This document shows, piece after piece, positions 16,739-25,397 of a stretch of 64,000 nucleotides of DNA. The first letter of the stretch is position 1, and each line of letters opens with the position of its first letter. The notes beneath the pieces were generated by a model. The model made no database searches. It saw only the letters and a list, made by a program, of their open reading frames with translations, and had not been told where the DNA came from. Source of the stretch: Sinomicrobium kalidii (lineage in GTDB: Bacteria > Bacteroidota > Bacteroidia > Flavobacteriales > Flavobacteriaceae); assembly GCF_021183825.1 (NCBI RefSeq), contig NZ_CP089211.1, positions 5,128,501 to 5,192,500 of the forward strand, written 5' to 3'. The position numbers were made by a program, and so were the translations under genes.

Positions 16739-17638
16739 ATGGCCACATTACAATATTACAGCCACACCGGCTTTGACCGGGCACCGCATTTGCGGGAAAA
16801 ACCCGGTAACTCCGCATTGTACAGGACCATTTTTTTATGGCGGGGCAAGTTTTTCTTTACCCGGGAAGGAAGTCCCTATATTTTTACAAAATCACTGAGC
16901 ATTTCGTTCTCAGAAGAATTGTTTTTTCTCGGCACAGAAGGAGATTTCGAGACTATTTGTATAGACCTTTCCCATATGGAAAGTCCTGAGCTTGATCATC
17001 TGGGGGAAGGGGATTTTTATGACCTGCGGCATGCCGTACACAATATAAACCATAAGGAAGCGGCTGTGCTTGCCTATGCCAAGGGAGTGGCCGAGTGGAA
17101 TGCCAACAATATTTTTTGCGGAGTTTGCGGCAGCCGGACCCGAAGCCTGGAACGGGGACACTGCAGGGCATGTACCAACGAAAGCTGTGCAAGGATCAGC
17201 TATCCCAGGATCGACCCCGCAATTATCGTACTGATCGAATACCGCCCGGATAAGGGGGAGCCGCTATGTCTCCTCAACAGGATAAAAACCGAATACGGTT
17301 ACCGGTGTTCCACATTTGCGGGTTTTGTCGAAATAGGGGAGAGCCTGGAGAATGCGGTGGTCAGGGAAATGAAAGAAGAGGTGGATGTAGATGTCAAGAA
17401 CATGACCTATATCGCTTCCCAGCCCTGGCCGTTTCCGTCTTCAGTTATGATCGGTTTTACTGCTGAAACGGAATCGGAAGTATTCCGTGTGGACAATAAG
17501 GAAATTAAAGACGCCGCATGGTATTCGGCCCGGGAGATAAAGACACTGGTTGCAGCAAATAAGCTGGAACTCTCCCGGAGCGATTCCATTGCCAGGTATC
17601 TTATAGAGTCATGGGTTTCCAAAAATCTCAATGATTAA
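16739..17638 (+). CDS. nudC: NAD(+)/NADH pyrophosphatase NudC-type
   Basis: 299 aa. N-terminal NUDIX-like region, a zinc-ribbon at about residues 123-145 (CGVC, CRAC and a further Cys), then a Nudix hydrolase domain with the box GFVEIGESLENAVVREMKEE. The box ends EEVDVDV where the consensus has Gly, a minor deviation. The SQPWPFP motif that marks NADH-specific Nudix enzymes is present (YIASQPWPFPSS). It hydrolyses NAD(H) to NMN(H) and AMP and may remove NAD caps from RNA. Coupled to hxlR. Confidence 0.93.
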   Translation: MATLQYYSHTGFDRAPHLREKPGNSALYRTIFLWRGKFFFTREGSPYIFTKSLSISFSEELFFLGTEGDFETICIDLSHMESPELDHLGEGDFYDLRHAVHNINHKEAAVLAYAKGVAEWNANNIFCGVCGSRTRSLERGHCRACTNESCARISYPRIDPAIIVLIEYRPDKGEPLCLLNRIKTEYGYRCSTFAGFVEIGESLENAVVREMKEEVDVDVKNMTYIASQPWPFPSSVMIGFTAETESEVFRVDNKEIKDAAWYSAREIKTLVAANKLELSRSDSIARYLIESWVSKNLND

Positions 17639-17853
17639 TATGATCCGGGATTTTTATATCAATTACCTGCCAAAAGACTGAGGTACAACGATACCCCGGG
17701 AAAGTGAAAAATACGTGCCCGACAGGCAGAACATCCCTGAGGGGAGCCTTTTGTCTTATCCGTTATTCATGTTGTTTTAACAAAAAAATAACAACAACCG
17801 TTAAAATATCTTTTGCGTTATCCCGACTGCAATAATGTACGCCGGTTACTACG

Positions 17854-18504
17854 GTGACAAAAACCACGCAAAAAGATATGAAAGCTATGAAAAATACCCC
17901 GGTTTTACAGAAAATGAGAGACATTCAATTTCCCGCGGAAACAGCGATGGTAAATCAGGGTACCATTATCATCCCGGATATAAGCGGTTTTACAAAATTC
18001 GTAAACGGCACGGATGCTTTTACCGGCAAACACATCACCCGGGCCTTGCTCTCTTCCATAATAGACAGCAACGTCCTAAACCTTAAAATTTCTGAAATAG
18101 AAGGTGATGCCGTGCTGTTTTACGGATACGGCGTTCCTCTGGATACCCGGTCCATACTCGCTCAGTATGAAATCATGCTCGGCAGCTTTAACCGTAAACT
18201 GGCACAGCTTGAAACCTTCCTGGGCAAAAAGATAAATTTATCCCTGAAACTCATAGCCCATTACGGTCCGGTTACGGAATACAGTATAGGGACGTTCAGG
18301 AAACTGTACGGAAAGGCAGTGGTCCAGGCACATCAATTGCTTAAAAACCCCATTAAAAGCAGTACCTACGTATTGCTGACGGACAGCCTTCTGAAAGCGG
18401 TCCCCCCGGTCTTTAAAAACTTTAATGCGATCGGGGCATACGGAAAGTCCAGGAACATCAATTATACCTATTATAATTATGAGCCCGAAGTCATCGGTAT
18501 ATGA
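17854..18504 (+). CDS. DUF2652 protein, nucleotide-cyclase-like fold
   Basis: 216 aa. The segment IIIPDISGFTKFVN, then EIEGDAVLFYGYGVP, resembles the beginning and metal-binding region of class III adenylyl cyclases and is the DUF2652 pattern. The family is common in Bacteroidota; catalytic activity is not established. Start uncertain: ATGs at 17854, 17881 and 17890 are all possible. A terminator-like hairpin follows. Confidence 0.75.
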   Translation: MTKTTQKDMKAMKNTPVLQKMRDIQFPAETAMVNQGTIIIPDISGFTKFVNGTDAFTGKHITRALLSSIIDSNVLNLKISEIEGDAVLFYGYGVPLDTRSILAQYEIMLGSFNRKLAQLETFLGKKINLSLKLIAHYGPVTEYSIGTFRKLYGKAVVQAHQLLKNPIKSSTYVLLTDSLLKAVPPVFKNFNAIGAYGKSRNINYTYYNYEPEVIGI

Positions 18505-18572
18505 TTATAGTGAATGGTTTTATAATTCCTTGTTAAAACGGGCAATATACAGTAAGAATCCCGGTTGAATAT

Positions 18573-18603
18573 TTTAAAATCCCCCCTGCTTTTCTTATCT
18601 TTG
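18573..18603 (+). promoter_or_regulatory. Promoter of the aconitase gene
   Basis: TTTA (18573-18576), 19-nt spacer, TATCTTTG (18596-18603), a full match to the Bacteroidota pattern. It overlaps the hairpin at 18582-18616 and gives a leader of about 95 nt. Confidence 0.6.
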
Positions 18604-18627
18604 GAAGAGCAGGGGGCACTTTTTTAA
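18582..18627 (+). terminator. Terminator hairpin after the DUF2652 gene
   Basis: Perfect 9-bp GC-rich stem CCCCCTGCT/AGCAGGGGG with a 17-nt loop, then CACTTTTTTAA. The loop holds the -7 box of the next gene. Confidence 0.75.
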
Positions 18628-18703
18628 CCGGATGATAACGGTATTCTCTCTTGACTTTCTTTCCCCGCTGCATACAGGAATCGTATAAACCAAATCACAT
18701 CTT

Positions 18704-20674
18704 ATGTCAGTATTGAATGTAACCCAAAAACTGATTCGCTCACACCTTATCGAGGGTGAACTTGTCCCGGGCAGGGAAATCGGGTTGAAAATAGACCAGG
18801 CCCTCATGCAGGACGCTACGGGAACACTGGTACAACTCGAACTTGAGGCCATGAAACTGAAACGGGCCCAAACGGAAGTGGCGGTACAATATGTGGATCA
18901 CAACCTGTTACAGACAGACTTTAAGAATGCGGATGACCACCTTTTTTTGCATTCCGCTGCACAGAAATTCGGATTGTGGTTTAGCCGTCCCGGGAATGGG
19001 GTAAGTCATCCTGTACATATGGAACGTTTCGGTAAACCGGGAAAAACCCTTGTGGGCTCGGATAGCCACACCTGTGCGGCAGGATCGTTGGGCATGCTGG
19101 CTATCGGCACGGGTGGGCTCGACGTAGCCGTTGCCATAGCCGGGCAGCCGTATTATGTCAAAATGCCGGAGGTTATGGGAGTTAAACTTACCGGTAAACT
19201 CCCGCCCTGGGTAAGTGCCAAAGATGTGATCCTCGAAATGCTACGTCGCCACGACGTAAAAGGGGGCGTGGGCAAGATCATCGAATATTACGGTGAAGGT
19301 CTGCAACACCTCAGTGCCATGGACAGGCATGTCATAGCCAATATGGGAGCCGAACTGGGAGCAACGACAACGGTTTTTCCGAGCGACGGGGAGACCAGGC
19401 GCTTTCTGAAATCACAGGGCAGGGAAGAAGACTGGACGGAATGGATCGCTGATGAAGGGGCGGAATACGATTTGCACGACGAAATTATACTGGACGATCT
19501 GGTGCCGCTTATAGCATTGCCTACCAGCCCCGGTAATGTTGTCCCCGTGAGGGAGGTAGAGGGAAAACCCATCAGCCAGGTCGTTATAGGATCATCTGCC
19601 AATCCCGGATTACGGGATTTCTGGATTGCCGGAGCGATCGTAAAAGACCGGTTTACAAGTCCGGAAGTGTCTTTTGACATTAACCCTACATCCCGGCAGA
19701 TCATTCAGAATATGATAGATAACCGGGCTTTTGCCAACCTGATCAAGGCCGGGGCCCGCTTCCACCAGTCCGGGTGTATGGGGTGTATAGGAATGGGCCA
19801 GGCCCCCGCTTCGGGCACCATAAGCCTGAGGACCATGCCCAGAAACTTCCCGGACCGTTCCGGGACCAAAGATGACCAGGTACACCTGTGTAGCCCGGAA
19901 ACCGCAGCGGCATCTGCACTGACCGGAAAGATCACCGATCCGAGGGATATGGAAAAACTATACGGCATGACGTACCCGGAATACAAAACTCCCGAAAAAG
20001 AGATCATCAATACCGATATGCTGGTGGCCCCTCCGGAAAACGGGGAAGATATAATACTTAAAAAGGGCCCGAATATTAAGTCGTTGCCACATATACCGCC
20101 CCTGAAGGACAGTTACAAGATCCCGGTGTTGCTGAAAATGGGCGATAATATTTCTACGGATGAAATACTGAAAGCGGGAGCGGAAGTACTGCCCTTCAGG
20201 AGCAATCTTCCGGAAATCAGCAAATTTTCCTATACGGTGATCGACGAAACTTTTTACGACCGGGCCATGGAAAGCAGGGATGAATTTGGCGGACATATTG
20301 TAGTGGCCGGAAATAATTATGCACAGGGATCCAGCCGGGAACATGCCGCTATTGCCCCGAAATACCTGGGGCAGGTAGCTGTTATTGCAAAGAGCTATGC
20401 CCGTATTGCATGGCAAAACCTGGCAAATTTCGGAATATTGCCGCTGGGATTTGTGAATAATGATGACTACGAAAAGATAGAGCAGGAAGATATCGTACGG
20501 TTTAAAGACCTCATTGCCAATGTAAAAAACCGGGAAAACATTATGGTGGCTATAGAAAAGAAAAACGGTGAAACCCTAACCATACCTGCCAGTCATTCCC
20601 TGAGCGACCGCCAGATAGATGTATTGCTGAAAGGGGGGATTATCAATGATTATAAAGAAAAACTTGCAGGCTGA
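18704..20674 (+). CDS. Aconitate hydratase, short (Aquifex-type putative) family
   Basis: 656 aa, shorter than the usual 750-900 aa aconitases. It interconverts citrate and isocitrate in the TCA cycle. DSHTCAAG lies at 120-127, the paired cluster cysteines at C358 and C361 (SGCMGCIG), and the C-terminal swivel domain has GDNISTDEI and NNYAQGSSREHA with the catalytic Ser-Arg. At the position of the third cluster ligand, canonical GSCTN, it has GSSAN (residues 296-300), so Ser replaces Cys. C124 follows the DSHT motif and might compensate. Whether activity is retained cannot be judged here. Confidence 0.88.
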   Translation: MSVLNVTQKLIRSHLIEGELVPGREIGLKIDQALMQDATGTLVQLELEAMKLKRAQTEVAVQYVDHNLLQTDFKNADDHLFLHSAAQKFGLWFSRPGNGVSHPVHMERFGKPGKTLVGSDSHTCAAGSLGMLAIGTGGLDVAVAIAGQPYYVKMPEVMGVKLTGKLPPWVSAKDVILEMLRRHDVKGGVGKIIEYYGEGLQHLSAMDRHVIANMGAELGATTTVFPSDGETRRFLKSQGREEDWTEWIADEGAEYDLHDEIILDDLVPLIALPTSPGNVVPVREVEGKPISQVVIGSSANPGLRDFWIAGAIVKDRFTSPEVSFDINPTSRQIIQNMIDNRAFANLIKAGARFHQSGCMGCIGMGQAPASGTISLRTMPRNFPDRSGTKDDQVHLCSPETAAASALTGKITDPRDMEKLYGMTYPEYKTPEKEIINTDMLVAPPENGEDIILKKGPNIKSLPHIPPLKDSYKIPVLLKMGDNISTDEILKAGAEVLPFRSNLPEISKFSYTVIDETFYDRAMESRDEFGGHIVVAGNNYAQGSSREHAAIAPKYLGQVAVIAKSYARIAWQNLANFGILPLGFVNNDDYEKIEQEDIVRFKDLIANVKNRENIMVAIEKKNGETLTIPASHSLSDRQIDVLLKGGIINDYKEKLAG

Positions 20675-20738
20675 CCGGAAGCCGGTTGGTGCTGAAAGCG
20701 GTAAATATGACAATCCGCATGCAGACAGACGCCTTATT

Positions 20739-20771
20739 GTTTGAATTTTGTAATTATCGGATTGAATTTTA
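20739..20771 (+). promoter_or_regulatory. Direct repeats upstream of araC-type gene
   Basis: TTGTTTGAATTTTG at 20737-20750 and ATTGAATTTTA at 20761-20771: the TTGAATTTT cores start 21 bp apart (20741 and 20762), on the same face of the helix, ending about 25 bp before the -7 box. The layout suits an AraC-type activator. Confidence 0.6.
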
Positions 20772-20795
20772 CAGGCGCTTCATTTTTTTATCCGT

Positions 20796-20803
20796 TAAAT
20801 TTG
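20796..20803 (+). promoter_or_regulatory. -7 box of araC-type gene
   Basis: TAAATTTG matches TAnnTTTG; no -33 element at 19 nt, consistent with activator dependence. It lies 37 nt before the start. Confidence 0.5.
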
Positions 20804-20840
20804 GTAGGTCGTACAGTAACTCAATACAGCTAAATCACGC

Positions 20841-21758
20841 ATGGCAAAAATAGAGACCATAGAAGATTTTTACAGGAAAAAAAAGAAGCCGCTTCCGGAA
20901 AACCTGAATGGCAGTATCGGTCATTTTAACGTTTTCAGGATGGAGGATTTTGCCGTTACCAGGCAAAACACCGTACAGTACAACAGGAGAAACTATTATA
21001 AAATAGCTCTGCTGCGCGGGGATCATGTTTATCACTATGCCAGCAAGAGTATTGAAGCTCAGGGTGTAACACTGATGTTCTTCAACCCCAGGGTACCGTA
21101 TACGTGCGAACAGTTTTCGGAACTCTCTTCAGGCTATTTCTGTATATTCACCGAAGCCTTTATTACCCAGCATTTCAGAACAGATGTGCGGGAATATTCC
21201 ATGTTCCTTCCCGGAAATAAGCCCAGTTACAGCCTGAATTCCGGTCAGGACAGCTGTTTTAGCGGTATTTTTGAAAAAATGCTTGCTGAAATTGATTCCG
21301 ATTATACGCACAAATACGATCTCATCCGCCATTACGTTATGGAAATTATCCATAATGCCCTGAAAATGCATCCCACTGAAAAACTGTATCAGAACGTGGA
21401 TGCCAGTTCCAGGCTTACAGCGGTATTTTCCGAATTACTGGAAAGACAATTCCCCATAGACTCTGTTTCGCAGCGTTTCACCATGCGATCCGCCCGCGAT
21501 TATGCCGATCAATTATCCGTACATGTAAATCATCTGAACAGGGCCATCAGACAGACCACCGGAAAAACGACCACCACCCACATATTTGAACGACTTACCA
21601 GTGAAGCCATGGCACTACTGCGCCACACCGACTGGAATATTGCCGAAATCAGTTATTCCCTCGGATTTGAGGAGCCCGCGCACTTCAACCAGTTTTTTAA
21701 AAAACAGACCGGTGAAAAGCCTTCCGCTTTCAGGACCCAGGCAGTTTTTAATGCATAA
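20841..21758 (+). CDS. AraC-family transcriptional regulator
   Basis: 305 aa. N-terminal cupin-like sensor region (about residues 20-120) and C-terminal double helix-turn-helix (about 205-300) with HVNHLNRAIRQTTGKTTTTHI and NIAEISYSLGFEEPAHFNQFFKKQTGEKPSAFR-type residues. It precedes a short-chain dehydrogenase gene on the same strand. Similar DNA elements lie in front of both genes at matched distance to the promoter, so it probably activates itself and the dehydrogenase. The inducer is unknown. Confidence 0.93.
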   Translation: MAKIETIEDFYRKKKKPLPENLNGSIGHFNVFRMEDFAVTRQNTVQYNRRNYYKIALLRGDHVYHYASKSIEAQGVTLMFFNPRVPYTCEQFSELSSGYFCIFTEAFITQHFRTDVREYSMFLPGNKPSYSLNSGQDSCFSGIFEKMLAEIDSDYTHKYDLIRHYVMEIIHNALKMHPTEKLYQNVDASSRLTAVFSELLERQFPIDSVSQRFTMRSARDYADQLSVHVNHLNRAIRQTTGKTTTTHIFERLTSEAMALLRHTDWNIAEISYSLGFEEPAHFNQFFKKQTGEKPSAFRTQAVFNA

Positions 21759-21790
21759 AATTCCCGGTAATAGCTGCCTCACTTCTTATT

Positions 21791-21857
21791 TGTTTGAATT
21801 TTGCAACTAATTGTTCGGTATCCGTAATAATCCTATAGCAACACCAAACTATCTTTG
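21791..21857 (+). promoter_or_regulatory. Promoter and putative AraC site of the dehydrogenase gene
   Basis: TTGTTTGAATTTTG (21790-21803) is identical over 14 nt to the element before araC. Its TTGAATTTTG core begins 56 bp before a perfect -7 box TATCTTTG (21850-21857); at araC that distance is 55 bp. Confidence 0.6.
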
Positions 21858-21917
21858 AACCAAGTATTTACATCAGTATAAACACATTGGGACTTTATCA
21901 ATTAAATTAATACTATC

Positions 21918-22760
21918 ATGAAAAAAGTTTGGTTAGTTACAGGAGCTTCAAAAGGGCTCGGACTCAAATTGGTTGAAAAATTACTGGCGTCGGGATATCA
22001 GGTAGCCGCTACTTCCAGGAAGCTGGACGACCTGCAAAAGGCCGTCGGCGAAAAATCGGAGAATTTTATTCCCCTGGAAACCGATGTGACTGATGAGGCC
22101 AGTGTAGAAAAGGCGGTCAGGGAAACAATTGCACACTTCGGTAACATAGATGTCGTTGTAAACAATGCGGGTTACGGATTGGCCGGAGCCCTCGAAGAAC
22201 TGACGGATGCCGAATCAAGAGAAAATTTTGATGTCAACGTATTCGGCGCCCTGAATGTTATTCGTAAAGTATTACCCCATATGAGGGAGCAGGGCTCCGG
22301 GCGTATTTTTAATGTGGCTTCCATTGCAGGTTTTATCGGTTCTTTCCCCGGATTCGGGATTTATTGTGCCACAAAATTTGCCATGCACGGCTTTTCGGAA
22401 TCCCTGGCCGCCGAAGTGGAACCTTTCGGGATAAAAGTGACCATTGTGTCTCCGGGATATTTCAGGACCGGTTTTCTAAGCAGCGCTTCGCTTAAAGTAC
22501 CGAAGCACGAAATCGGTGCGTACGAAAATGTAAGGCAAGTGCAGAAAGTCCATGAAAACGAATATAACGGGAATCAACCGGGAGATCCTGAAAAAGCGGC
22601 AACGGCGTTTATTAAAATTGCCGAACAACAAAACCCTCCGCTTCACTTATTCCTCGGGCAGGATGCCTACGACCTGGCGGAAAGCAAAATAAAAGCCGTA
22701 CAAAAAGACCTGGATACGGAAAAAGAACTGGCCACGGCTACCGCATTTGTAACTGCCTGA
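21918..22760 (+). CDS. Short-chain dehydrogenase/reductase
   Basis: 280 aa, classical SDR. Cofactor motif TGASKGLG at the N terminus, NNAGYG, catalytic Ser in NVASIAG and the Tyr-Lys pair in YCATKFAMHGF. The C-terminal extension resembles the oxidoreductases annotated as SDR family in AraC-linked pairs. NADP preference is suggested by ATSRKLDDL after the second strand. Substrate unknown. Probable target of the upstream AraC regulator. Confidence 0.93.
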   Translation: MKKVWLVTGASKGLGLKLVEKLLASGYQVAATSRKLDDLQKAVGEKSENFIPLETDVTDEASVEKAVRETIAHFGNIDVVVNNAGYGLAGALEELTDAESRENFDVNVFGALNVIRKVLPHMREQGSGRIFNVASIAGFIGSFPGFGIYCATKFAMHGFSESLAAEVEPFGIKVTIVSPGYFRTGFLSSASLKVPKHEIGAYENVRQVQKVHENEYNGNQPGDPEKAATAFIKIAEQQNPPLHLFLGQDAYDLAESKIKAVQKDLDTEKELATATAFVTA

Positions 22761-22798
22761 TCCTGTCAGTTACCCGTGAAAAAGAAAAAAATGAACCG

Positions 22799-22838
22799 GA
22801 AAAGGATGAATGGCCATGTGCCCTCATCCTTTTCTTTT
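22799..22838. terminator. Bidirectional terminator
   Basis: Perfect 11-bp stem GAAAAGGATGA/TCATCCTTTTC (22799-22809, 22824-22834) with T-runs on both strands, between the convergent dehydrogenase and Crp/Fnr genes. Confidence 0.8.
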
Positions 22839-23412
22839 AACCGGGAAGGTCCTTTTGCTGGAGTTCACTGATAACCCTGTTCAGGCTTCGCTGTGTAATT
22901 CCGAGATAGTTGGCAATATCCCTTTTGGAAATAACCCCGGTAAGCCGGGGAAACTGTGCCTTTAACCGGAGAAAATTATCTTCAATAGCATGCGACTGAT
23001 GGTATGAATGACGCAATCCCGTGTATCGTATTTTAGTGGCCAGTGCCTTTAATATAAGCGTATTGAACTTTTTGTCATTTTGGAGCAACAGGTTGAACTG
23101 TTCCCTGGGAATCCTGTAAATATCCGTACCGGTGATGGCTTCTACCGCACAAAAACTCAGCGTACCGTTCAGCACTTCAATTTCTCCGAAAATTTCGCCT
23201 TCACCAAAAAACTCCTGGATAAAATCCTTGCCGTTATCTTCCGTCAGATAACATTTTACGATCCCTTTTTTAACGATATGGACAGAAAGCACCCGTTTTT
23301 CCTGTCCTATAACCTGTTCCCCGGGATCGTATTTTTCCGCAATAATGCAATCTTCCCGCCTTGAGCGAAGTTCGGTGATATACTGAAGTAATTCCTTGTT
23401 AATCCGTATCAT
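22837..23412 (-). CDS. Crp/Fnr-family transcriptional regulator
   Basis: About 191 aa from the ATG at 23412 (an upstream ATG at 23430 is possible). A cyclic-nucleotide-binding-type beta-barrel (residues 20-130, FFGEGEIFGEIEVLNG) is followed by a Crp-type helix-turn-helix (ISKRDIANYLGITQRSLNRVISEL). No Fe-S cysteine cluster is visible, so it is not FNR-like. It diverges from the HD-domain gene 100 nt away and may control it. Confidence 0.9.
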   Translation of the reverse strand: MIRINKELLQYITELRSRREDCIIAEKYDPGEQVIGQEKRVLSVHIVKKGIVKCYLTEDNGKDFIQEFFGEGEIFGEIEVLNGTLSFCAVEAITGTDIYRIPREQFNLLLQNDKKFNTLILKALATKIRYTGLRHSYHQSHAIEDNFLRLKAQFPRLTGVISKRDIANYLGITQRSLNRVISELQQKDLPG

Positions 23413-23436
23413 TTTGTCGTGTCGGGACAAATGTCC

Positions 23437-23467
23437 TTTTTTGTACTCAAAAGTAGTTTTTCCTTTG
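23437..23467 (+). promoter_or_regulatory. Candidate promoter of the HD gene
   Basis: TTTT at 23437-23440, 19 nt, then TTCCTTTG (one mismatch to TAnnTTTG) at 23460-23467. Located between the divergent Crp/Fnr and HD-domain genes. Confidence 0.35.
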
Positions 23468-23511
23468 CAGGAACTAATTTATCCTCAAAAGTAATTAAAA
23501 ACAGCAACGAA

Positions 23512-24102
23512 ATGCAATCGGAAAGATTATTCAAACAAATAGAATTTATCCGCGAAATAGACAAGCTGAAATATATACGGCGCAAGACCAAACTGTTTAA
23601 CAGCGACAGGAACGAAAATGATGCGGAACACAGCTGGCATCTCGCCTTAATGGCTATGGTGCTGGCCGAACATGCAGACGATTCCGTAGACCTCTTAAAG
23701 GTACTGAAAATGGTATTGATACATGATATTGTGGAAATAGATACCGGGGACATCTTCCTGCATGATACCACAAGGAATCACACCAATACCGAAGAAGAAC
23801 TGGCAGCAGCGAAGCGGATATTCGGGTTATTGCCGGATAATCTGGCCCGGGAACTCACTGAAACATGGATGGAATTCGAAGCCGGGGAAACGCCCGAAGC
23901 AAAGTTTGCCAAAACCCTGGACAGACTGGAACCCTTATTGCAAAATATGTCCAATAACGGGGGCACCTGGGCTGAATTTGATATCACACACGGCAAGGTC
24001 ATGGAAAAAGCGAAGATAATTAAATACAGTTCAGCGGTAATATGGCAGTATACGGAGACCCGGATTCGGGAGAGTGTAGCTAAAGGAATATTAAAAGCAT
24101 AG
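23512..24102 (+). CDS. HD-domain phosphohydrolase (YfbR-like)
   Basis: 196 aa from ATG 23512; the frame is open to 23419 but the extra residues overlap the promoter region. HD metal-binding residues are H in DAEHSWHLA, the HD pair in LIHDIVEIDTGD and D in KTLDRLEPL. The family includes 5'-deoxynucleotidases acting on dNMPs; the exact substrate is inference. The MFS gene follows after 10 nt and is probably cotranscribed. Confidence 0.88.
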   Translation: MQSERLFKQIEFIREIDKLKYIRRKTKLFNSDRNENDAEHSWHLALMAMVLAEHADDSVDLLKVLKMVLIHDIVEIDTGDIFLHDTTRNHTNTEEELAAAKRIFGLLPDNLARELTETWMEFEAGETPEAKFAKTLDRLEPLLQNMSNNGGTWAEFDITHGKVMEKAKIIKYSSAVIWQYTETRIRESVAKGILKA

Positions 24103-24112
24103 CGGACTTATT

Positions 24113-25303
24113 ATGCCGATATTTACGTTCAGCAGTCCTGTGTATAACCTTCGTTTCGGTCTGGTTTGCCTCAGTTCGCTGCTGTTTTCCTCCAGTTACA
24201 ATATGCTTATCCCCGAACTCCCGGCATACCTGAGCGGATTGGGAGGTGCGGAATACAAAGGGCTGATCATTTCCCTTTTCACCCTCACTGCCGGATTGTC
24301 CCGTCCTTTCAGCGGTAAACTTACAGATACCATCGGCCGTATTCCCGTAATGATCACGGGTGGTGTCGTTTGTCTTTTATGCGGATTGTTTTATCCGGTC
24401 CTGGGAAGTGTTGCAGGCTTTCTGTTCCTAAGGCTGGTACACGGGTTTTCCACCGGGTTTACCCCCACGGCAACAGCCGCTTATGTAGCAGATATCATTC
24501 CGAAGAAAAGATGGGGAGAGGCCCTCGGGCTGCAAGGCCTTTGTTACAGCCTGGGCTTTGCTCTGGGACCGGCAATAGGCGGGCTCGTTAAACTGCATTA
24601 CTCTTTTGACATCCTTTTTTACACCTCCTCGCTTGTTGCACTGCTATCCATCGTTATCCTGGCCAATATGAAGGAAACGCTTGTTGAAAAACAAAATTTC
24701 AGCCCGGGTATCCTCCGCATTTCAAGGAAGGATATCATAGCTCCCGAAGTATTGCCCCCGGCCATTGTAACTTTTATGTCCTATATAGCTTTTGGTATCA
24801 TTCTGACCTTGATCCCTGACTGGAGCGAACATCTTGGCCTTTCCAATAAAGGCGCATTTTTTATAGCATTTACCATAGCTTCCCTGACCGTCCGCGTAAT
24901 TGCCGGGAAAATTTCCGATAAATTCGGTCGCGTTCCTGTTGTATACGCCGGGTTGTTTATCCTGTTTATTGCCCTTATGCTTATCGGTAGCCTGGATTCA
25001 TTTTCAGGGTTGATGACCGGCGCTGCGGTATATGGCATGGCCATGGGCATGTTGCCCCCCGCTTTAAACGCCTGGACCGTAGACAGGAGTATTGAAGGGC
25101 AACGGGGCAAGGCCCTGGCCACGAGATACATCGCACTGGAAGCCGGGATCGGGCTCGGGGCCTTTTTCTCCGGTTGGTATTACGCAGATATGATAAACAG
25201 GATCCCGGTAATAATGTACGCCGCTGCCGCAATTACTCTCATAGCCCTGGGGTATATGTGGCACCTGGGATATCATCATAAAACAGCAAGAAATCATCGG
25301 TAA
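24113..25303 (+). CDS. Major facilitator superfamily transporter
   Basis: 396 aa, about 12 hydrophobic segments. MFS loop motif GKLTDTIGRIPV lies between segments 2 and 3 and is repeated as GKISDKFGRVPV in the second half. Resembles drug/sugar efflux permeases; substrate not predictable. Downstream partner of the HD-domain gene. Confidence 0.92.
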   Translation: MPIFTFSSPVYNLRFGLVCLSSLLFSSSYNMLIPELPAYLSGLGGAEYKGLIISLFTLTAGLSRPFSGKLTDTIGRIPVMITGGVVCLLCGLFYPVLGSVAGFLFLRLVHGFSTGFTPTATAAYVADIIPKKRWGEALGLQGLCYSLGFALGPAIGGLVKLHYSFDILFYTSSLVALLSIVILANMKETLVEKQNFSPGILRISRKDIIAPEVLPPAIVTFMSYIAFGIILTLIPDWSEHLGLSNKGAFFIAFTIASLTVRVIAGKISDKFGRVPVVYAGLFILFIALMLIGSLDSFSGLMTGAAVYGMAMGMLPPALNAWTVDRSIEGQRGKALATRYIALEAGIGLGAFFSGWYYADMINRIPVIMYAAAAITLIALGYMWHLGYHHKTARNHR

Positions 25304-25346
25304 TAAACTACTTACATCCAAAGTACAAATAAATCGTCTGTAAAAC

Positions 25347-25377
25347 TTTACCAAACAAATAGTTTACAATAAATTTG
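25347..25377 (+). promoter_or_regulatory. Promoter of tamB
   Basis: TTTA (25347-25350), exactly 19 nt, TAAATTTG (25370-25377). Leader about 17 nt. Confidence 0.65.
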
Positions 25378-25397
25378 ACATACAGTTTGCGAATGAT

